The notes under the pieces were generated by a model that ran no database searches, was not told the origin of the DNA, and saw only the letters and a program-made list of their open reading frames with translations. Positions 1-8,427 of a stretch of DNA of 64,000 nt are shown here, one piece after another. Numbering within the stretch: position 1 is the stretch's first letter; every line of letters starts with the position of its first letter. The position numbers were made by a program, and so were the translations under genes. This DNA comes from GCA-002282575 sp964606405 (lineage in GTDB: Bacteria; Pseudomonadota; Gammaproteobacteria; Thiomicrospirales; Thiomicrospiraceae). The DNA is taken from NCBI GenBank assembly GCA_964606405.1, contig CAZSGH010000008.1, positions 1 through 64,000 of the forward strand. The letters run 5' to 3'.

Positions 1-190
1 TTTTGATGAGATTTTAATCTATGAGCGTTTACACAGTTTAATTTACAGACTCGATGAATTATAGTGTCATATCATACGACAATCCACTAGTTAAATAGAA
101 ATGGTAACGATTCCTATTTGAGTTCTTTGTTTAGTTCAAGCTTAACGCGCTGTTTCGTTTAGAGTGTGGTTCATTATGTAAATGAAATGA

Positions 191-571
191 CTAATCTAAC
201 CCCTGCGCCTCTAGTTCATCTTTCGATAAATAACGATAGGTATACCCTTTGCTCGACATGCAACGCGTGACATAAGCCACGCGTTCTCCTTCATTGGCAT
301 CAAGGGTTTCAAAGCGCATATGCGACTGATAATGACTAATGTAGCGCTCTTCGCGCCCATCATGAATACGACGACCATAAACGGGCACTTGCACCCAATA
401 AGGTTGCTGAATCCATTTGCTGGGAAATAATGGCGTTGCTTCCTGAACGCACACATTGTAATCAGTATCATGTTGTTGCTGATTAGAAACAACACCATCC
501 TTAAAGGCAACCGTCCGACCACAGGCACTTAATAATAACAGCGCAATCATGACAACAACTCTAATAATCAT
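191..571 (-). CDS. Small outer-membrane-type lipoprotein, unknown function
   Basis: This 126-residue protein begins with a short basic and hydrophobic signal ending in the lipobox LSAC, so Cys17 should be lipidated and the protein anchored to a membrane facing the periplasm. Two further cysteines (about residues 41 and 104) could form a disulfide. The rest is polar and rich in Tyr and Gln, with no domain I recognise. It stands alone, divergent from the small gene at 769, with which it shares a roughly 200-bp AT-rich intergenic region. I am sure it is a lipoprotein and cannot say what it does. Confidence 0.75.
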   Translation of the reverse strand: MIIRVVVMIALLLLSACGRTVAFKDGVVSNQQQHDTDYNVCVQEATPLFPSKWIQQPYWVQVPVYGRRIHDGREERYISHYQSHMRFETLDANEGERVAYVTRCMSSKGYTYRYLSKDELEAQGLD

Positions 572-695
572 TTAACCCTCACAACGCTTATGACAATTGC
601 CACTTGTGCCTATTGTGACATAAGGCAGGTTCTAATAATCCACTTCATCTTTGAATTTTTCTTTCCTCATCTCTCATCCTAAAAACTTTATCAAA

Positions 696-739
696 TGATA
701 ATAGTTTTTATTTACATTTAATAGTTACTTATTTACAAT
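696..739 (+). promoter_or_regulatory. Putative sigma70 promoter with a Fur-box-like element
   Basis: A TTTACA hexamer (711-716) and TACAAT (734-739) are separated by 17 bases upstream of the gene at 769. Just upstream, 696-710 starts with a perfect Fur heptamer TGATAAT and continues with a half-matching second arm (about 11 of 14 consensus positions in the 7-1-7 model). Fur control is an inference, but it fits the siderophore receptor and PiuC-type hydroxylase genes that follow. Confidence 0.4.
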
Positions 740-768
740 AGTGAAAACGATTAACAGGAGAGCGCAAA

Positions 769-1053
769 ATGATTCAGATAGCCAGTCATCAACTACGTGT
801 CTCACTTTCGAGCGAAAAACTATTAGAACTCATGGCTTCTGGTGCTTTATGTGTTGCCGACTTAACACCAATTGATGGCGTGTCACACAGCCTGTTGCGT
901 CATATTGCCTTAGAAGCCTGTTATCAAAAATTAAATGGTCAAGGCAATGATTGTCAAAACTGCCCCTCAAAAGAATTGTGTCAAGTGCAGTCTGCTGCCA
1001 TAAAACGGCAAGGCGTTGTCAGAGTAAGCGCCCTGTCATTTAACCTACATTAA
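769..1053 (+). CDS. Small cysteine-rich protein in an iron locus
   Basis: This 94-residue protein is unrecognised. It carries five cysteines, three of them in a CxxCx5C cluster (C62, C65, C71), which could bind a metal or an iron-sulfur centre. There is no signal peptide or membrane segment, so it is probably cytosolic. The ATG has a good AGGAG eight bases upstream. It is the first gene of the iron-acquisition region and precedes the siderophore receptor, from which it is separated by a copy of the 150-bp repeat. A role in iron handling is inferred only from position, the cysteines and the Fur-like upstream site. Confidence 0.65.
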   Translation: MIQIASHQLRVSLSSEKLLELMASGALCVADLTPIDGVSHSLLRHIALEACYQKLNGQGNDCQNCPSKELCQVQSAAIKRQGVVRVSALSFNLH

Positions 1054-1098
1054 CGACTCCTTAGGAGGTGTTGTCGAAAACATCTGCTTTCTTCCATA

Positions 1099-1249
1099 GG
1101 GCATCTCTAAAAACCCACTTCGTGGCATTTTTAGATATCCCAAGTTTACTTTTCCTCTGGTGGAAGGGCTTAAATCAAGTAGTTACATGCAACGTTAGTG
1201 CATCCCTTCCCCCAGACCCCCAACCCTCTAGGGTTTTTAGAGGTCACCC
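1099..1249 (+). repeat. 150-bp intergenic repeat, copy A
   Basis: Complete copy, 151 bp, with GGG at the left end, CCC at the right end and ATA directly flanking on both sides (1096-1098 and 1250-1252). It carries the inverted terminal motif CTCTAAAAAC / GTTTTTAGAG. The first hairpin has an inner perfect CCAC-TTC-GTGG stem. The second is the GGAAGGG / CCCTTCC hairpin. It belongs to the subfamily with CTGGTGG / CCCCCAG arms. It lies between two same-strand genes. Confidence 0.85.
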
Positions 1250-1288
1250 ATACTGTTTTTAGCCGTATGGTTTTTTATTGTTATCAAA

Positions 1289-1326
1289 CGTTAGCCAGCC
1301 AGGACTTACGTCGTTAGCCAGCCAGG
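1289..1326 (+). repeat. Short direct repeat upstream of the TonB receptor
   Basis: The 15-mer CGTTAGCCAGCCAGG occurs at 1289-1303 and again at 1312-1326, a spacing of 23 bases, just ahead of the receptor ribosome binding site. It could be a regulator site or a simple duplication. Confidence 0.5.
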
Positions 1327-1358
1327 TTTGTCATTGCTTTTACTATAGGACGATCAAC

Positions 1359-3542
1359 ATGAAGCAAGTCAATAAGGCTGGTACCGATGTACCCTTGTTA
1401 CCATTAGGCGCTATGATGTGTGGCATCGCCATGATACAACCCGTTATCGCTGCCGAAACGGAAAAGAAAGAGACAGCAACGATGAATGCCGTTATTGTCA
1501 AAGACTCAGCAGAAAAAGACCCACTCAATCTCAACAATAACAATGGCTATCAAGCAACACAAACGCGCGTCGGCAAAACGCTGCAAGACCCACACGATGT
1601 CCCTCAGGGCATTACCACCGTTACTCGCGAGTTAATGGACGACCAACAAGTGAGTTCACTAAAAGAAGCCTTGCGTAATGTGTCAGGGCTAACGTTTAAC
1701 GCTGCCGAAGGCGGTCGCTCTGGCGATAACATGAACCTGCGTGGGTTCTATTCGTTTGGTGATCTCTATTTAGACGGTATTCGTGATACCGCACAATACA
1801 ACCGCGAAGTATTCAATACCGAACAAGTCGAAGTATTACGTGGTTCTGGTTCGATGCTCTTTGGTCGTGGACAGGCTGGTGGTGTGATTAACCAAGTCAG
1901 TAAAACGCCCAAGCTGAAAGATGCCAATAAGGTAACAGCCGGCGTGGGCAGCAATGGTTATCAGCAAGCCACTGGCGACTTCAACAAAAAGGTAGGTGAT
2001 ACCACTGCCATTCGTGTCAATGTCATGAAACGCGGTGAAGGCAGTTTCCGTAGTAATGTGGACACAGGCACACAAGCAACCATCGAGCGCCAAGGGATTG
2101 CGCCCAGCATTGCCTTCGGCTTAGGCACCAACAATCAAACGACGATCAGTCATTATCACGTTACCACAGACGATAACCCCGATTACGGTATTAGTTTTGC
2201 CAATAAGCGCCCGATAGATGCCAATGTGAACAAATTTGCAGGGACGCAGTACACCTTCGATAAAAGTGAAACAGACATTAGCACCATCAGTAACCTGTAT
2301 CGCATTTCAAATGCCACCGAAGTGCGCACCAGCTTGCGCAATGCCCACTACAAGCGTGATTATGCCGCCGCCAAACCCAATGCTGCGGGCACAACAGGAA
2401 CTGGCTTTGCGACGCGTGGATTTGATGTGAACAACCTTGCCTTACAGTCCGATATCTCGCACAAAACAACCCTTGGTGGCATGAAACACGAGCTATTGGG
2501 TGGTATTGAGTATTTGAACGAAGATGCCACCCGTTCATCCTTGGCAAATTTAGGCGGAGCAGGCGCATTAGCACGTTATCAAGCAGGCGTATACAGTGGT
2601 ACACCGACAACCTATAAAGGCGATACCACCTCCGTCTTTATGCAAGATCAGGTCGAGTTTATGCCCGATTGGAAATTCTTGTTAGGCGTGCGTCACGATG
2701 ATATGCGCGCCAATTACTCATCGCTGACCTCACCCAAGCTGAACTTTGCCGAACAAAGTTATCGCTCTGCGCTATCTTGGCAACCCCAAGACTGGGCGCA
2801 TTATTACCTCAGTTGGAGCGATTCGGTTAGCCCAACAGCCGACCTGTATCAATTATCAGGCGGTGCTTATCCACCCGAGCGAAGCCAAGTCACCGAGCTA
2901 GGCGCAAAATGGATGCTCATGGATGGTGATTTAACACTGCGCACCGCCATTTATCGTGCCGACAAGCAGTACGAACGCAATACCGACTTAGAAGCAACAG
3001 CAGCGATTTTGACCAACAAGCGCCGCACCGATGGATTAGAGGTTGAAGTGGCAGGACGCATTACGCCGAAATGGGATATGTTTGCAGGCATAGCGCTGAT
3101 GGACCCGCGCATTACCGAAGTGGCGGTTAATGCCGATGGTAATGATGCAGGCACTGATCCCGATGTCGCTGATACCCGCCTAAAAGGTCAGCGCGCACGC
3201 AATGCGCCTACCTATACCTACAATATGTGGACAACCTATAAGTTTATGCCGAAGTGGAAAGCGGGTCTTGGCTTTGATGCCAAAAGCGAACGCTATGCCT
3301 ACCAACCTTCTAGCACAAATGCGAGCAGTAGTTTTACCAATGGTCAATTTGATCCTAACTTAGCCCCTGCCTATGTGCGTTGGGATGGGATGCTCGCTTA
3401 TGAAGAGAAAAACTATGCGGTTCGCTTGAACGTCTATAACCTTACCAATGTCGACTGGTACGAATCCATTTACGACAATGGCGGGTTTGTTGTACCAGGC
3501 ATGAAGCAGGCGGCAGTATTAACCACCGAACTGAAATTTTAA
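1359..3542 (+). CDS. TonB-dependent siderophore receptor
   Basis: This 727-residue outer-membrane receptor should import a ferric siderophore using TonB energy. The ATG at 1359 was chosen because AGGA lies eight bases upstream and an ordinary signal peptide follows, cleaved near PVIAA-ETE. The plug domain (about residues 75-190) is clear: VGKT, DVPQGITTVTRELM, LRGF, DGIRD, EVLRGSGSMLFGRGQAGGVIN. The beta-barrel follows and the chain ends in a terminal Phe, as expected for BAM insertion. The architecture is that of the Fiu/PiuA catecholate group, and the next gene is a PiuC-type hydroxylase, the usual partner. Iron regulation is inferred. The substrate is not certain. Confidence 0.9.
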   Translation: MKQVNKAGTDVPLLPLGAMMCGIAMIQPVIAAETEKKETATMNAVIVKDSAEKDPLNLNNNNGYQATQTRVGKTLQDPHDVPQGITTVTRELMDDQQVSSLKEALRNVSGLTFNAAEGGRSGDNMNLRGFYSFGDLYLDGIRDTAQYNREVFNTEQVEVLRGSGSMLFGRGQAGGVINQVSKTPKLKDANKVTAGVGSNGYQQATGDFNKKVGDTTAIRVNVMKRGEGSFRSNVDTGTQATIERQGIAPSIAFGLGTNNQTTISHYHVTTDDNPDYGISFANKRPIDANVNKFAGTQYTFDKSETDISTISNLYRISNATEVRTSLRNAHYKRDYAAAKPNAAGTTGTGFATRGFDVNNLALQSDISHKTTLGGMKHELLGGIEYLNEDATRSSLANLGGAGALARYQAGVYSGTPTTYKGDTTSVFMQDQVEFMPDWKFLLGVRHDDMRANYSSLTSPKLNFAEQSYRSALSWQPQDWAHYYLSWSDSVSPTADLYQLSGGAYPPERSQVTELGAKWMLMDGDLTLRTAIYRADKQYERNTDLEATAAILTNKRRTDGLEVEVAGRITPKWDMFAGIALMDPRITEVAVNADGNDAGTDPDVADTRLKGQRARNAPTYTYNMWTTYKFMPKWKAGLGFDAKSERYAYQPSSTNASSSFTNGQFDPNLAPAYVRWDGMLAYEEKNYAVRLNVYNLTNVDWYESIYDNGGFVVPGMKQAAVLTTELKF

Positions 3543-3557
3543 TGTAACCCCCTCATT

Positions 3558-3582
3558 GACCGCCTGCGGGCGGTCGTTTTTA
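3558..3582 (+). terminator. Rho-independent terminator after the TonB receptor
   Basis: A perfect 7-bp GC stem (GACCGCC / GGCGGTC, loop TGCG) is followed by GTTTTTAT. It sits 15 bases after the receptor stop, so the downstream hydroxylase may be transcribed separately or by readthrough. Confidence 0.85.
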
Positions 3583-3641
3583 TGGTCATGTGTTTTCACG
3601 TAGAATACATGCCCATAAACCTTCATTCAAGGAATCCTGCC

Positions 3642-4325
3642 ATGATGCTTCATGTTCCAGAAGTGCTTAACAGCGATGAGTTGGCACAATGCCGTACCAT
3701 TTTAGAGGCCACGAACTGGCTCGATGGGCGTGACACGGCAGGCTCACAAGCAGCAAAGGTGAAACGCAACTTGCAATTGCCAGAGCAACACCCAGATACC
3801 CAAGCACTCCAGCAGATTGTCCTTGCTGCATTGAATCGCAGCGCACTATTTTTTACCGCTGCATTGCCGAAAAAGATATTACCCCCCTATTTCAACTGCT
3901 ATACGGGCGAGATGAATACCTTTGGCAACCACGTCGATGGTTCGATTCGCACCGTGCCTGGTAGCATGCAACGCATCCGTTCCGATGTCTCGTGTACCCT
4001 GTTCTTCTCCGATCCAGACGATTACGAGGGCGGTGAGTTGGTGGTCGAGGACACCTTTGGTAGCCACAAAGTGAAGCTCCCCGCTGGCGATATGATTGTA
4101 TATCCCTCCTCTAGTGTGCATCGTGTCGAACCGGTTACCAAAGGGGCGCGTGTGGCCTCCTTTTTCTGGACGGAAAGCATGGTGCGTGAAGATGAACGTC
4201 GTCGCTTACTCTATGATTTAGATATGAATATTCTAGCATTACGTCAAAGCATTGGCGACACGCCAGAAGTGGTTAAAATGACCAGTACCTATCATAACTT
4301 GCTGCGCATGTGGGCAGAGACATGA
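3642..4325 (+). CDS. piuC: PiuC/YbiX-type Fe(II)/2-oxoglutarate dioxygenase
   Basis: This 227-residue protein is a PKHD-type hydroxylase, a non-haem iron and 2-oxoglutarate-dependent oxygenase genetically tied to catecholate siderophore receptors. The iron facial triad is visible as the HxD in GNHVDGS (about residues 96-100) and the distal His in SSSVHRVEP, followed by an Arg for 2-oxoglutarate. The length matches E. coli YbiX (about 225). The start at 3642 has AAGGA eight bases upstream; an upstream in-frame ATG would run into the receptor terminator. Its stop overlaps the next start in an ATGA, indicating translational coupling. The exact substrate of the family is not settled. Confidence 0.9.
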   Translation: MMLHVPEVLNSDELAQCRTILEATNWLDGRDTAGSQAAKVKRNLQLPEQHPDTQALQQIVLAALNRSALFFTAALPKKILPPYFNCYTGEMNTFGNHVDGSIRTVPGSMQRIRSDVSCTLFFSDPDDYEGGELVVEDTFGSHKVKLPAGDMIVYPSSSVHRVEPVTKGARVASFFWTESMVREDERRRLLYDLDMNILALRQSIGDTPEVVKMTSTYHNLLRMWAET

Positions 4326-5317
4326 TGACAACACGACATGATTTTGAGCAATCCGCTCACACAAGCTTGTCTAGCGAGGCTTGGGCATATTTGCAAGACA
4401 CCGCAGGACGTGGACTGACAGCACAAGCCAATCGTGACGCTTTCGATGCCATTAAGCTGGTGCCAAAAATGTTAACCGATATGCGCCAAGCGTCTACGGT
4501 AGTGACCTTATTTGGACAAACCTTTGATCATCCACTACTGCTTGCCCCCATTGCCTATCAGCGCCTATTTCATACCGACGGTGAAGTGGGCAGTGCTGCC
4601 GCTGCTGATGCTCAAGGCGGGGGTATGCTTGTCAGTAGCTTGGCAAGTCAGTCGCTAGAAGCAATTGCCGCCGCCAGTGAACGCCCTTTATGGTTCCAAC
4701 TTTACTGGCAAGGGAATCGAGACCGCACGCTGCGATTGCTCAAACGTGCCGAAGCAGCAGGCTATGCAGTGCTAGTGGTAACCGTTGATGCCCCTGTCAA
4801 GCAAGCAGTATGCACCTTGCCGCCGCATATTTGGGCGGTCAATGCTGAACAACCGTTACAAGCCAATCCGCTTAACGCAGGCGACAGTGCTGTGTTTCAT
4901 GGCTGGATGGCACAAGCCCCCACATAGGAAGATATGCTATGGTTGCGTGATCAGACACAACTGCCCTTGGTTATGAAGGGCGTATTACACCCAGAAGATG
5001 CCGAAAAAGCCATTCATTACGGCTTTGATGGGCTGGTGGTATCGAATCACGGAGGACGCGTACTGGATAGCGTGGTGAGCAGTATCGATGCGCTGAAAGC
5101 GGTCGTGACACACGCGCAAGACCGCGTGCCTGTATTGTTCGACAGTGGTATTCGCTCGGGAATCGATGCTTACAAGGCGCTATCGTTAGGGGCATCGGCA
5201 GTGTGTATCGGTCGTCCCTATATTTACGGACTAGCAACGCATGGCGCGATGGGTGTGGCACACGTTATTCGCATGTTACGCGATGAATTAGAAATGACGA
5301 TAGCGTTGATGGGATGA
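4322..5317 (+). pseudogene. FMN-dependent alpha-hydroxyacid dehydrogenase, interrupted by an in-frame amber codon
   Basis: Read through, this encodes a 331-residue member of the lactate/glycolate oxidase family, an FMN TIM barrel that oxidises 2-hydroxy acids to 2-oxo acids. Visible motifs are the N-terminal FDAIKLVPKML, the FMN segment LLAPIAYQRL, WFQLYWQGNRD, the Lys of VMKGVL, the catalytic His and Arg in SNHGGRVLD, and the phosphate-binding DSGIRSG and GRPYIYGL. A TAG at 4925-4927 lies in the same frame where the context APT-EDM strongly suggests a Trp (TGG). Both halves are otherwise intact, so this is a recent nonsense mutation, a sequencing error, or amber readthrough. The start overlaps the piuC stop. 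Confidence 0.85.
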
Positions 5318-5350
5318 ACAACTATCTTAAATTTTTAGTGCTATTTGTCA

Positions 5351-5394
5351 CCTCTAAAAACGAGCGAAGCTAAGCTAAACGTAATTCTTAGAGG
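5351..5394. repeat. Degenerate fragment of the 150-bp repeat
   Basis: CCTCTAAAAAC at 5351-5361 and TTCTTAGAGG at 5385-5394 form an imperfect inverted pair enclosing a GAGCGAAGC segment like the first hairpin of the full repeat. It resembles an internally deleted copy between convergent genes. Confidence 0.5.
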
Positions 5395-5407
5395 TTTCTA
5401 TTAATTC

Positions 5408-5977
5408 TTAACCTAAAACAGTTAAAAATTCCCTAGCTGGTTTTCTAGGCGGTGCTGGCGGAAAAACCTTAGGATAACCTAAATAGACCATTGCAACTAA
5501 ACGCATGCTCCTATGATCCAAACCTAATAATTCAAGTATTGCCTTATCTCGAATCATCGGATGCGTACTCCATTGCGCTCCTAATCCATTATTTGTTGCA
5601 GCTAACAACAAATTTTGCACAGCACAACACGTAGCAGCATAATCTTCTTCAGCAAGTAGAACATCATCATCAACCTTGCAAGCTACCATAAGAATCGCAG
5701 GAATAGCCATAAATCGATCCAATGCTGCTAGTTTATGCGTCATAAAATCGGGTGAATTTAAAGAGCACTTTTTATTCGCTCGTGCTAGAGCATAATATTC
5801 CGCTAACAATCGTCTCGTCTCATGACCTAACCAAATAAACTGCCACGGCTCAGTTAAATGATGATTAGGAGCCATAACTGCCATGTCTAATAAGGGCAAA
5901 ATAGCGTTCAAGTCTACTGATTTAGATTCGAACTTAAAAATACTTCTTCTTGACCTAACAACTTGATTAAATTCCAT
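5408..5977 (-). CDS. Nitroreductase family protein
   Basis: This 189-residue protein is a small FMN-dependent nitroreductase resembling the YdjA branch: an oxidoreductase that uses NAD(P)H to reduce nitro compounds or quinone-like substrates. The N-terminal FMN-phosphate motif VVRSRRSIFKF is present, followed by APNHHLTEPWQF and a C-terminal LVAMVYLGYPK segment typical of the family. It is cytosolic and probably a homodimer. It is divergent from the AEC transporter at 6244, with the DnaA-box-containing region between them. This stretch is clearly more AT-rich than the flanking iron locus, which may indicate a different history. The natural substrate is unknown. Confidence 0.8.
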   Translation of the reverse strand: MEFNQVVRSRRSIFKFESKSVDLNAILPLLDMAVMAPNHHLTEPWQFIWLGHETRRLLAEYYALARANKKCSLNSPDFMTHKLAALDRFMAIPAILMVACKVDDDVLLAEEDYAATCCAVQNLLLAATNNGLGAQWSTHPMIRDKAILELLGLDHRSMRLVAMVYLGYPKVFPPAPPRKPAREFLTVLG

Positions 5978-6019
5978 ATTTATATAATTTCCGATAACCT
6001 AACAACTTAGATAACAGCT

Positions 6020-6085
6020 TGTGGATAAATTGTGAATAATCAGGCAAAATAGCAATACAACACAAGTTATCCCATATTATCCACA
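6020..6085. promoter_or_regulatory. DnaA-box cluster in an AT-rich divergent intergenic region
   Basis: Perfect DnaA boxes in opposite orientation lie at 6020-6028 (TGTGGATAA) and 6077-6085 (TTATCCACA). A near match, TTATCCCAT, lies at 6067-6075. The arms extend to a 10-bp inverted repeat TTGTGGATAA / TTATCCACAA. The surrounding 266 bp without genes is very AT-rich. It may be a DnaA-regulated promoter, a DnaA titration or reactivation site, or part of an origin; the usual origin genes are not beside it. Confidence 0.55.
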
Positions 6086-6243
6086 AACTAGCTAACAAAC
6101 CAATACAGAGTTTACCCTTTTCAAAAGGATCAACAACACCATGAAAAATATCAATAAAAAATATTTTTCAACATACACACAAGACTAATAACCGTAATAA
6201 CAAAGAAATAAGAATATATATATCAATTAACACGGAATACATT

Positions 6244-7161
6244 ATGACCAACATTTTACTCGAATGCTTCATCTTCATCAGCCTTGGTTATCTGCTAAAA
6301 AAAACAACACCATTAGGGTTTGAAGCAGAAACAACACGCAAAGCAATTATTTCATTAATCTACATTTTGTTGCTACCTGCGTTAATTATCAAATCATTAT
6401 GGCTATCACCACCAGAACTGATTCAATGGAAAATTAGCGTAACTGTTGCACTAACAACAATCATAACAGCAATGCTCGTTTGGCTTATTTATCGAAAATT
6501 TACGACTAATACAGCAACCTTAGGTGCATTAATACTCGCTGGAAGCCTAACAAATGCAACTTATCAAGGATTACCAATACTAACGGATCAGCTTGGGGAG
6601 TTAGGTACAGCCATTGCTATTCAATATGACTTTTTTGCACAAACCCCTTTGCTCCTAACACTTGGTATTTTATTAGCTAGAAAATTGGGACATTCTCCAG
6701 AAACACCAGAACACTGGTTAAGAACACTTATTAAAGTTCCTGCATTATGGGCTGCAATGGTTGGACTTGTTTTAAATCAATTGGTTATACCACCAGTAGA
6801 GCCAATGATAGATTGGTTAACACACCTAAGCAATCCTGTTATTCCACTCATGCTAATTAGCATTGGATTAGGATTAAGATTAGAGAGTATTCATATAAAG
6901 GATATTCCTTTTCTTGCACCTGTATTAATCATTAAGCTATTGATACTACCTATAATAATAATTATTATTGCTAAATCATTTAACTTATCACCAGACATTA
7001 TTACAGGTCTGGCACTAGAAGCGGGTATGTCTAGCATTGTTATTGCCATTGTCGTCTGTGATCGTTATCATTTAGACACAAACAAATACATTGAAGTCGT
7101 TACCATTACTTTACTACTTAGCTTAGGAAGTTTACCGCTGTGGAAATGGCTTTTAACGTAA
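6244..7161 (+). CDS. AEC (auxin efflux carrier) family transporter
   Basis: This 305-residue inner-membrane protein has about ten hydrophobic segments arranged as two five-helix halves with a loop near residues 155-170, as in the AEC/BART superfamily (YfdV, MleP). Recognisable features include the N-terminal LGYLLKK, the mid-protein GSLTNATYQGLPI with the conserved Asn-Ala crossing, and the late EAGMSSIVIAIV repeat of the same helix break. Members move organic anions such as malate or malonate; the substrate here is unknown. Its end overlaps the start of the NlpC/P60 gene, suggesting an operon through mlaA. Confidence 0.85.
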   Translation: MTNILLECFIFISLGYLLKKTTPLGFEAETTRKAIISLIYILLLPALIIKSLWLSPPELIQWKISVTVALTTIITAMLVWLIYRKFTTNTATLGALILAGSLTNATYQGLPILTDQLGELGTAIAIQYDFFAQTPLLLTLGILLARKLGHSPETPEHWLRTLIKVPALWAAMVGLVLNQLVIPPVEPMIDWLTHLSNPVIPLMLISIGLGLRLESIHIKDIPFLAPVLIIKLLILPIIIIIIAKSFNLSPDIITGLALEAGMSSIVIAIVVCDRYHLDTNKYIEVVTITLLLSLGSLPLWKWLLT

Positions 7162-7655
7162 AAAAATTTTATTTAACTTTAACCTGTTGTATTTTATTAC
7201 AATTAGCAGGATGTAGTAGCTCGCCAAAAAATACTTCTACAAGTATTTCTTATACTATTGGCGAAACATTACCAGCATCACAAGCACGAAAAGTTGTGAT
7301 ACAGGAAGCGATTACTCTTATTGGTAAACCCTATAAATTAAGTGGAAATTCACCAAGAGAGGGTTTCGATTGTTCAGGATTAGTTTTTTACAGCTACCTT
7401 AAAGCTGGTAAACTACTGCCAAGACGAGCAGAAGATCAATATTTATCGTCACGAAAAGTTAATGATGTAAAACCTGGTGACCTAGTATTTTTTACCACAG
7501 ACTCTCGTGGACGGCATATCGACCATGTTGGTATTTATGTTGGCGAACAACAATTTATTCATGCACCTGGTAAAGGAAGAGGCGTAACAACAGCAAATAT
7601 AACGGAAAGTTATTGGCAACAACGTTACAAAGGTGCTGGTAATTATTTGGATTAA
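7140..7655 (+). CDS. NlpC/P60 family peptidoglycan hydrolase lipoprotein
   Basis: This 171-residue lipoprotein has a signal ending in the lipobox LAGC (Cys25). The NlpC/P60 cysteine-peptidase domain has the catalytic Cys78 in DCSGLVFYSY, His129 in HVGIYVG and polar His141 in IHAPG. Such enzymes cut peptide stems of murein and resemble E. coli Spr/MepS and NlpC. I chose the GTG at 7140, which has AGGAAG nine bases upstream; ATG 7146 is the alternative. It overlaps the end of the transporter by 22 bases and is followed after two bases by mlaA, pointing to a cell-envelope operon. Confidence 0.88.
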   Translation: MEMAFNVKKFYLTLTCCILLQLAGCSSSPKNTSTSISYTIGETLPASQARKVVIQEAITLIGKPYKLSGNSPREGFDCSGLVFYSYLKAGKLLPRRAEDQYLSSRKVNDVKPGDLVFFTTDSRGRHIDHVGIYVGEQQFIHAPGKGRGVTTANITESYWQQRYKGAGNYLD

Positions 7656-7657
7656 TA

Positions 7658-8338
7658 ATGAAAAAAAAATACTTAAAAACACTAACTTTTATCTTATTAG
7701 CTCATATAAATCAAGCTATTGCTCAAGAACCCTATGAAAAATTTAATCGAGATGTTGAATCATTTAACGCTAGTATTGATGCCACTATTCTTAAACCGAT
7801 AACAGAGAGTTACGTTTCGATTACAGCGGATCCTATTCGTACAACTGTTAGTAACTTTGTGGATAACTTAACATATCCTGTCACAATTATTAACGACGTT
7901 TTGCAAGGAAAAATAGAACAAGGCATACAAGATAGCGCTCGATTTATTTTCAATACTACTTTTGGCTTGTTTGGTCTTATTGATATCGCTACCCCAATGG
8001 GGCTAGAAGCCCACGATGAAGACTTTGGTCAAACGTTCGCTGTATGGGGCTGGTCGGATAGTGATTATTTAAATTTACCGCTTCTAGGACCTTCTAGCGT
8101 TAGAGACGCGACGGGAAAACCTTTTAGCCTGATAATGACAAATTATGGAATTCCTTTTACTTTAGCAAGAACGCTTAGCGTGCGTGAAAAAATAATGCCA
8201 ATTGATCCAATGATAGATGCTGCTCCCGATCGATATGTATTCATTCGTGATGCCTATCAGCAACAGCGTGATTTTCTTATTAACGATGGAAAATCCAAGT
8301 CAACCGACAAATTTAAAGGGTTTGATTTTTCGGAATAG
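7658..8338 (+). CDS. mlaA: MlaA/VacJ outer-membrane lipid asymmetry protein
   Basis: This 226-residue protein matches MlaA, the outer-membrane partner of the Mla retrograde phospholipid transport system. Family signatures are EPYEKFNRDVESFN, NFVDNLTYPVTIINDVLQGK, the glycine-rich FNTTFGLFGLIDIATPMGL, and the EDFGQTFAVWGW and LPLLGPSSVRDATG motifs. Unlike E. coli MlaA it has no lipobox Cys: the signal peptide appears to be cut after QAIAQ by signal peptidase I. It lies two bases after the NlpC/P60 gene. No other mla genes are in the window. Confidence 0.92.
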   Translation: MKKKYLKTLTFILLAHINQAIAQEPYEKFNRDVESFNASIDATILKPITESYVSITADPIRTTVSNFVDNLTYPVTIINDVLQGKIEQGIQDSARFIFNTTFGLFGLIDIATPMGLEAHDEDFGQTFAVWGWSDSDYLNLPLLGPSSVRDATGKPFSLIMTNYGIPFTLARTLSVREKIMPIDPMIDAAPDRYVFIRDAYQQQRDFLINDGKSKSTDKFKGFDFSE

Positions 8339-8342
8339 GTAG

Positions 8343-8363
8343 GGAAAACCTTCTTTTCCTTTT
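8343..8363 (+). terminator. Weak AT-rich terminator-like hairpin after mlaA
   Basis: GGAAAA and TTTTCC pair around CCTTC and are followed by TTTTG, five bases after the mlaA stop. The stem is short, so confidence is low. Confidence 0.35.
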
Positions 8364-8427
8364 GACTTTCTATACTATTGAGCTTACCCTCTAACATTCA
8401 TAACACATTAAAAAACTTAACTTTATT

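Noticed and set aside
1..190. A gene or RNA at the window start
   Set aside because: I see no supported ORF and only AT-rich sequence; a possible promoter-like stretch is too weak to list.
1068..1262. A 64-residue ORF between the Cys-rich gene and the TonB receptor
   Set aside because: It is translation of repeat copy A; no ribosome binding site and no protein-like composition.
4925..4927. Amber codon read as pyrrolysine
   Set aside because: Pyl machinery is not seen and the residue position fits Trp; a nonsense change is simpler.
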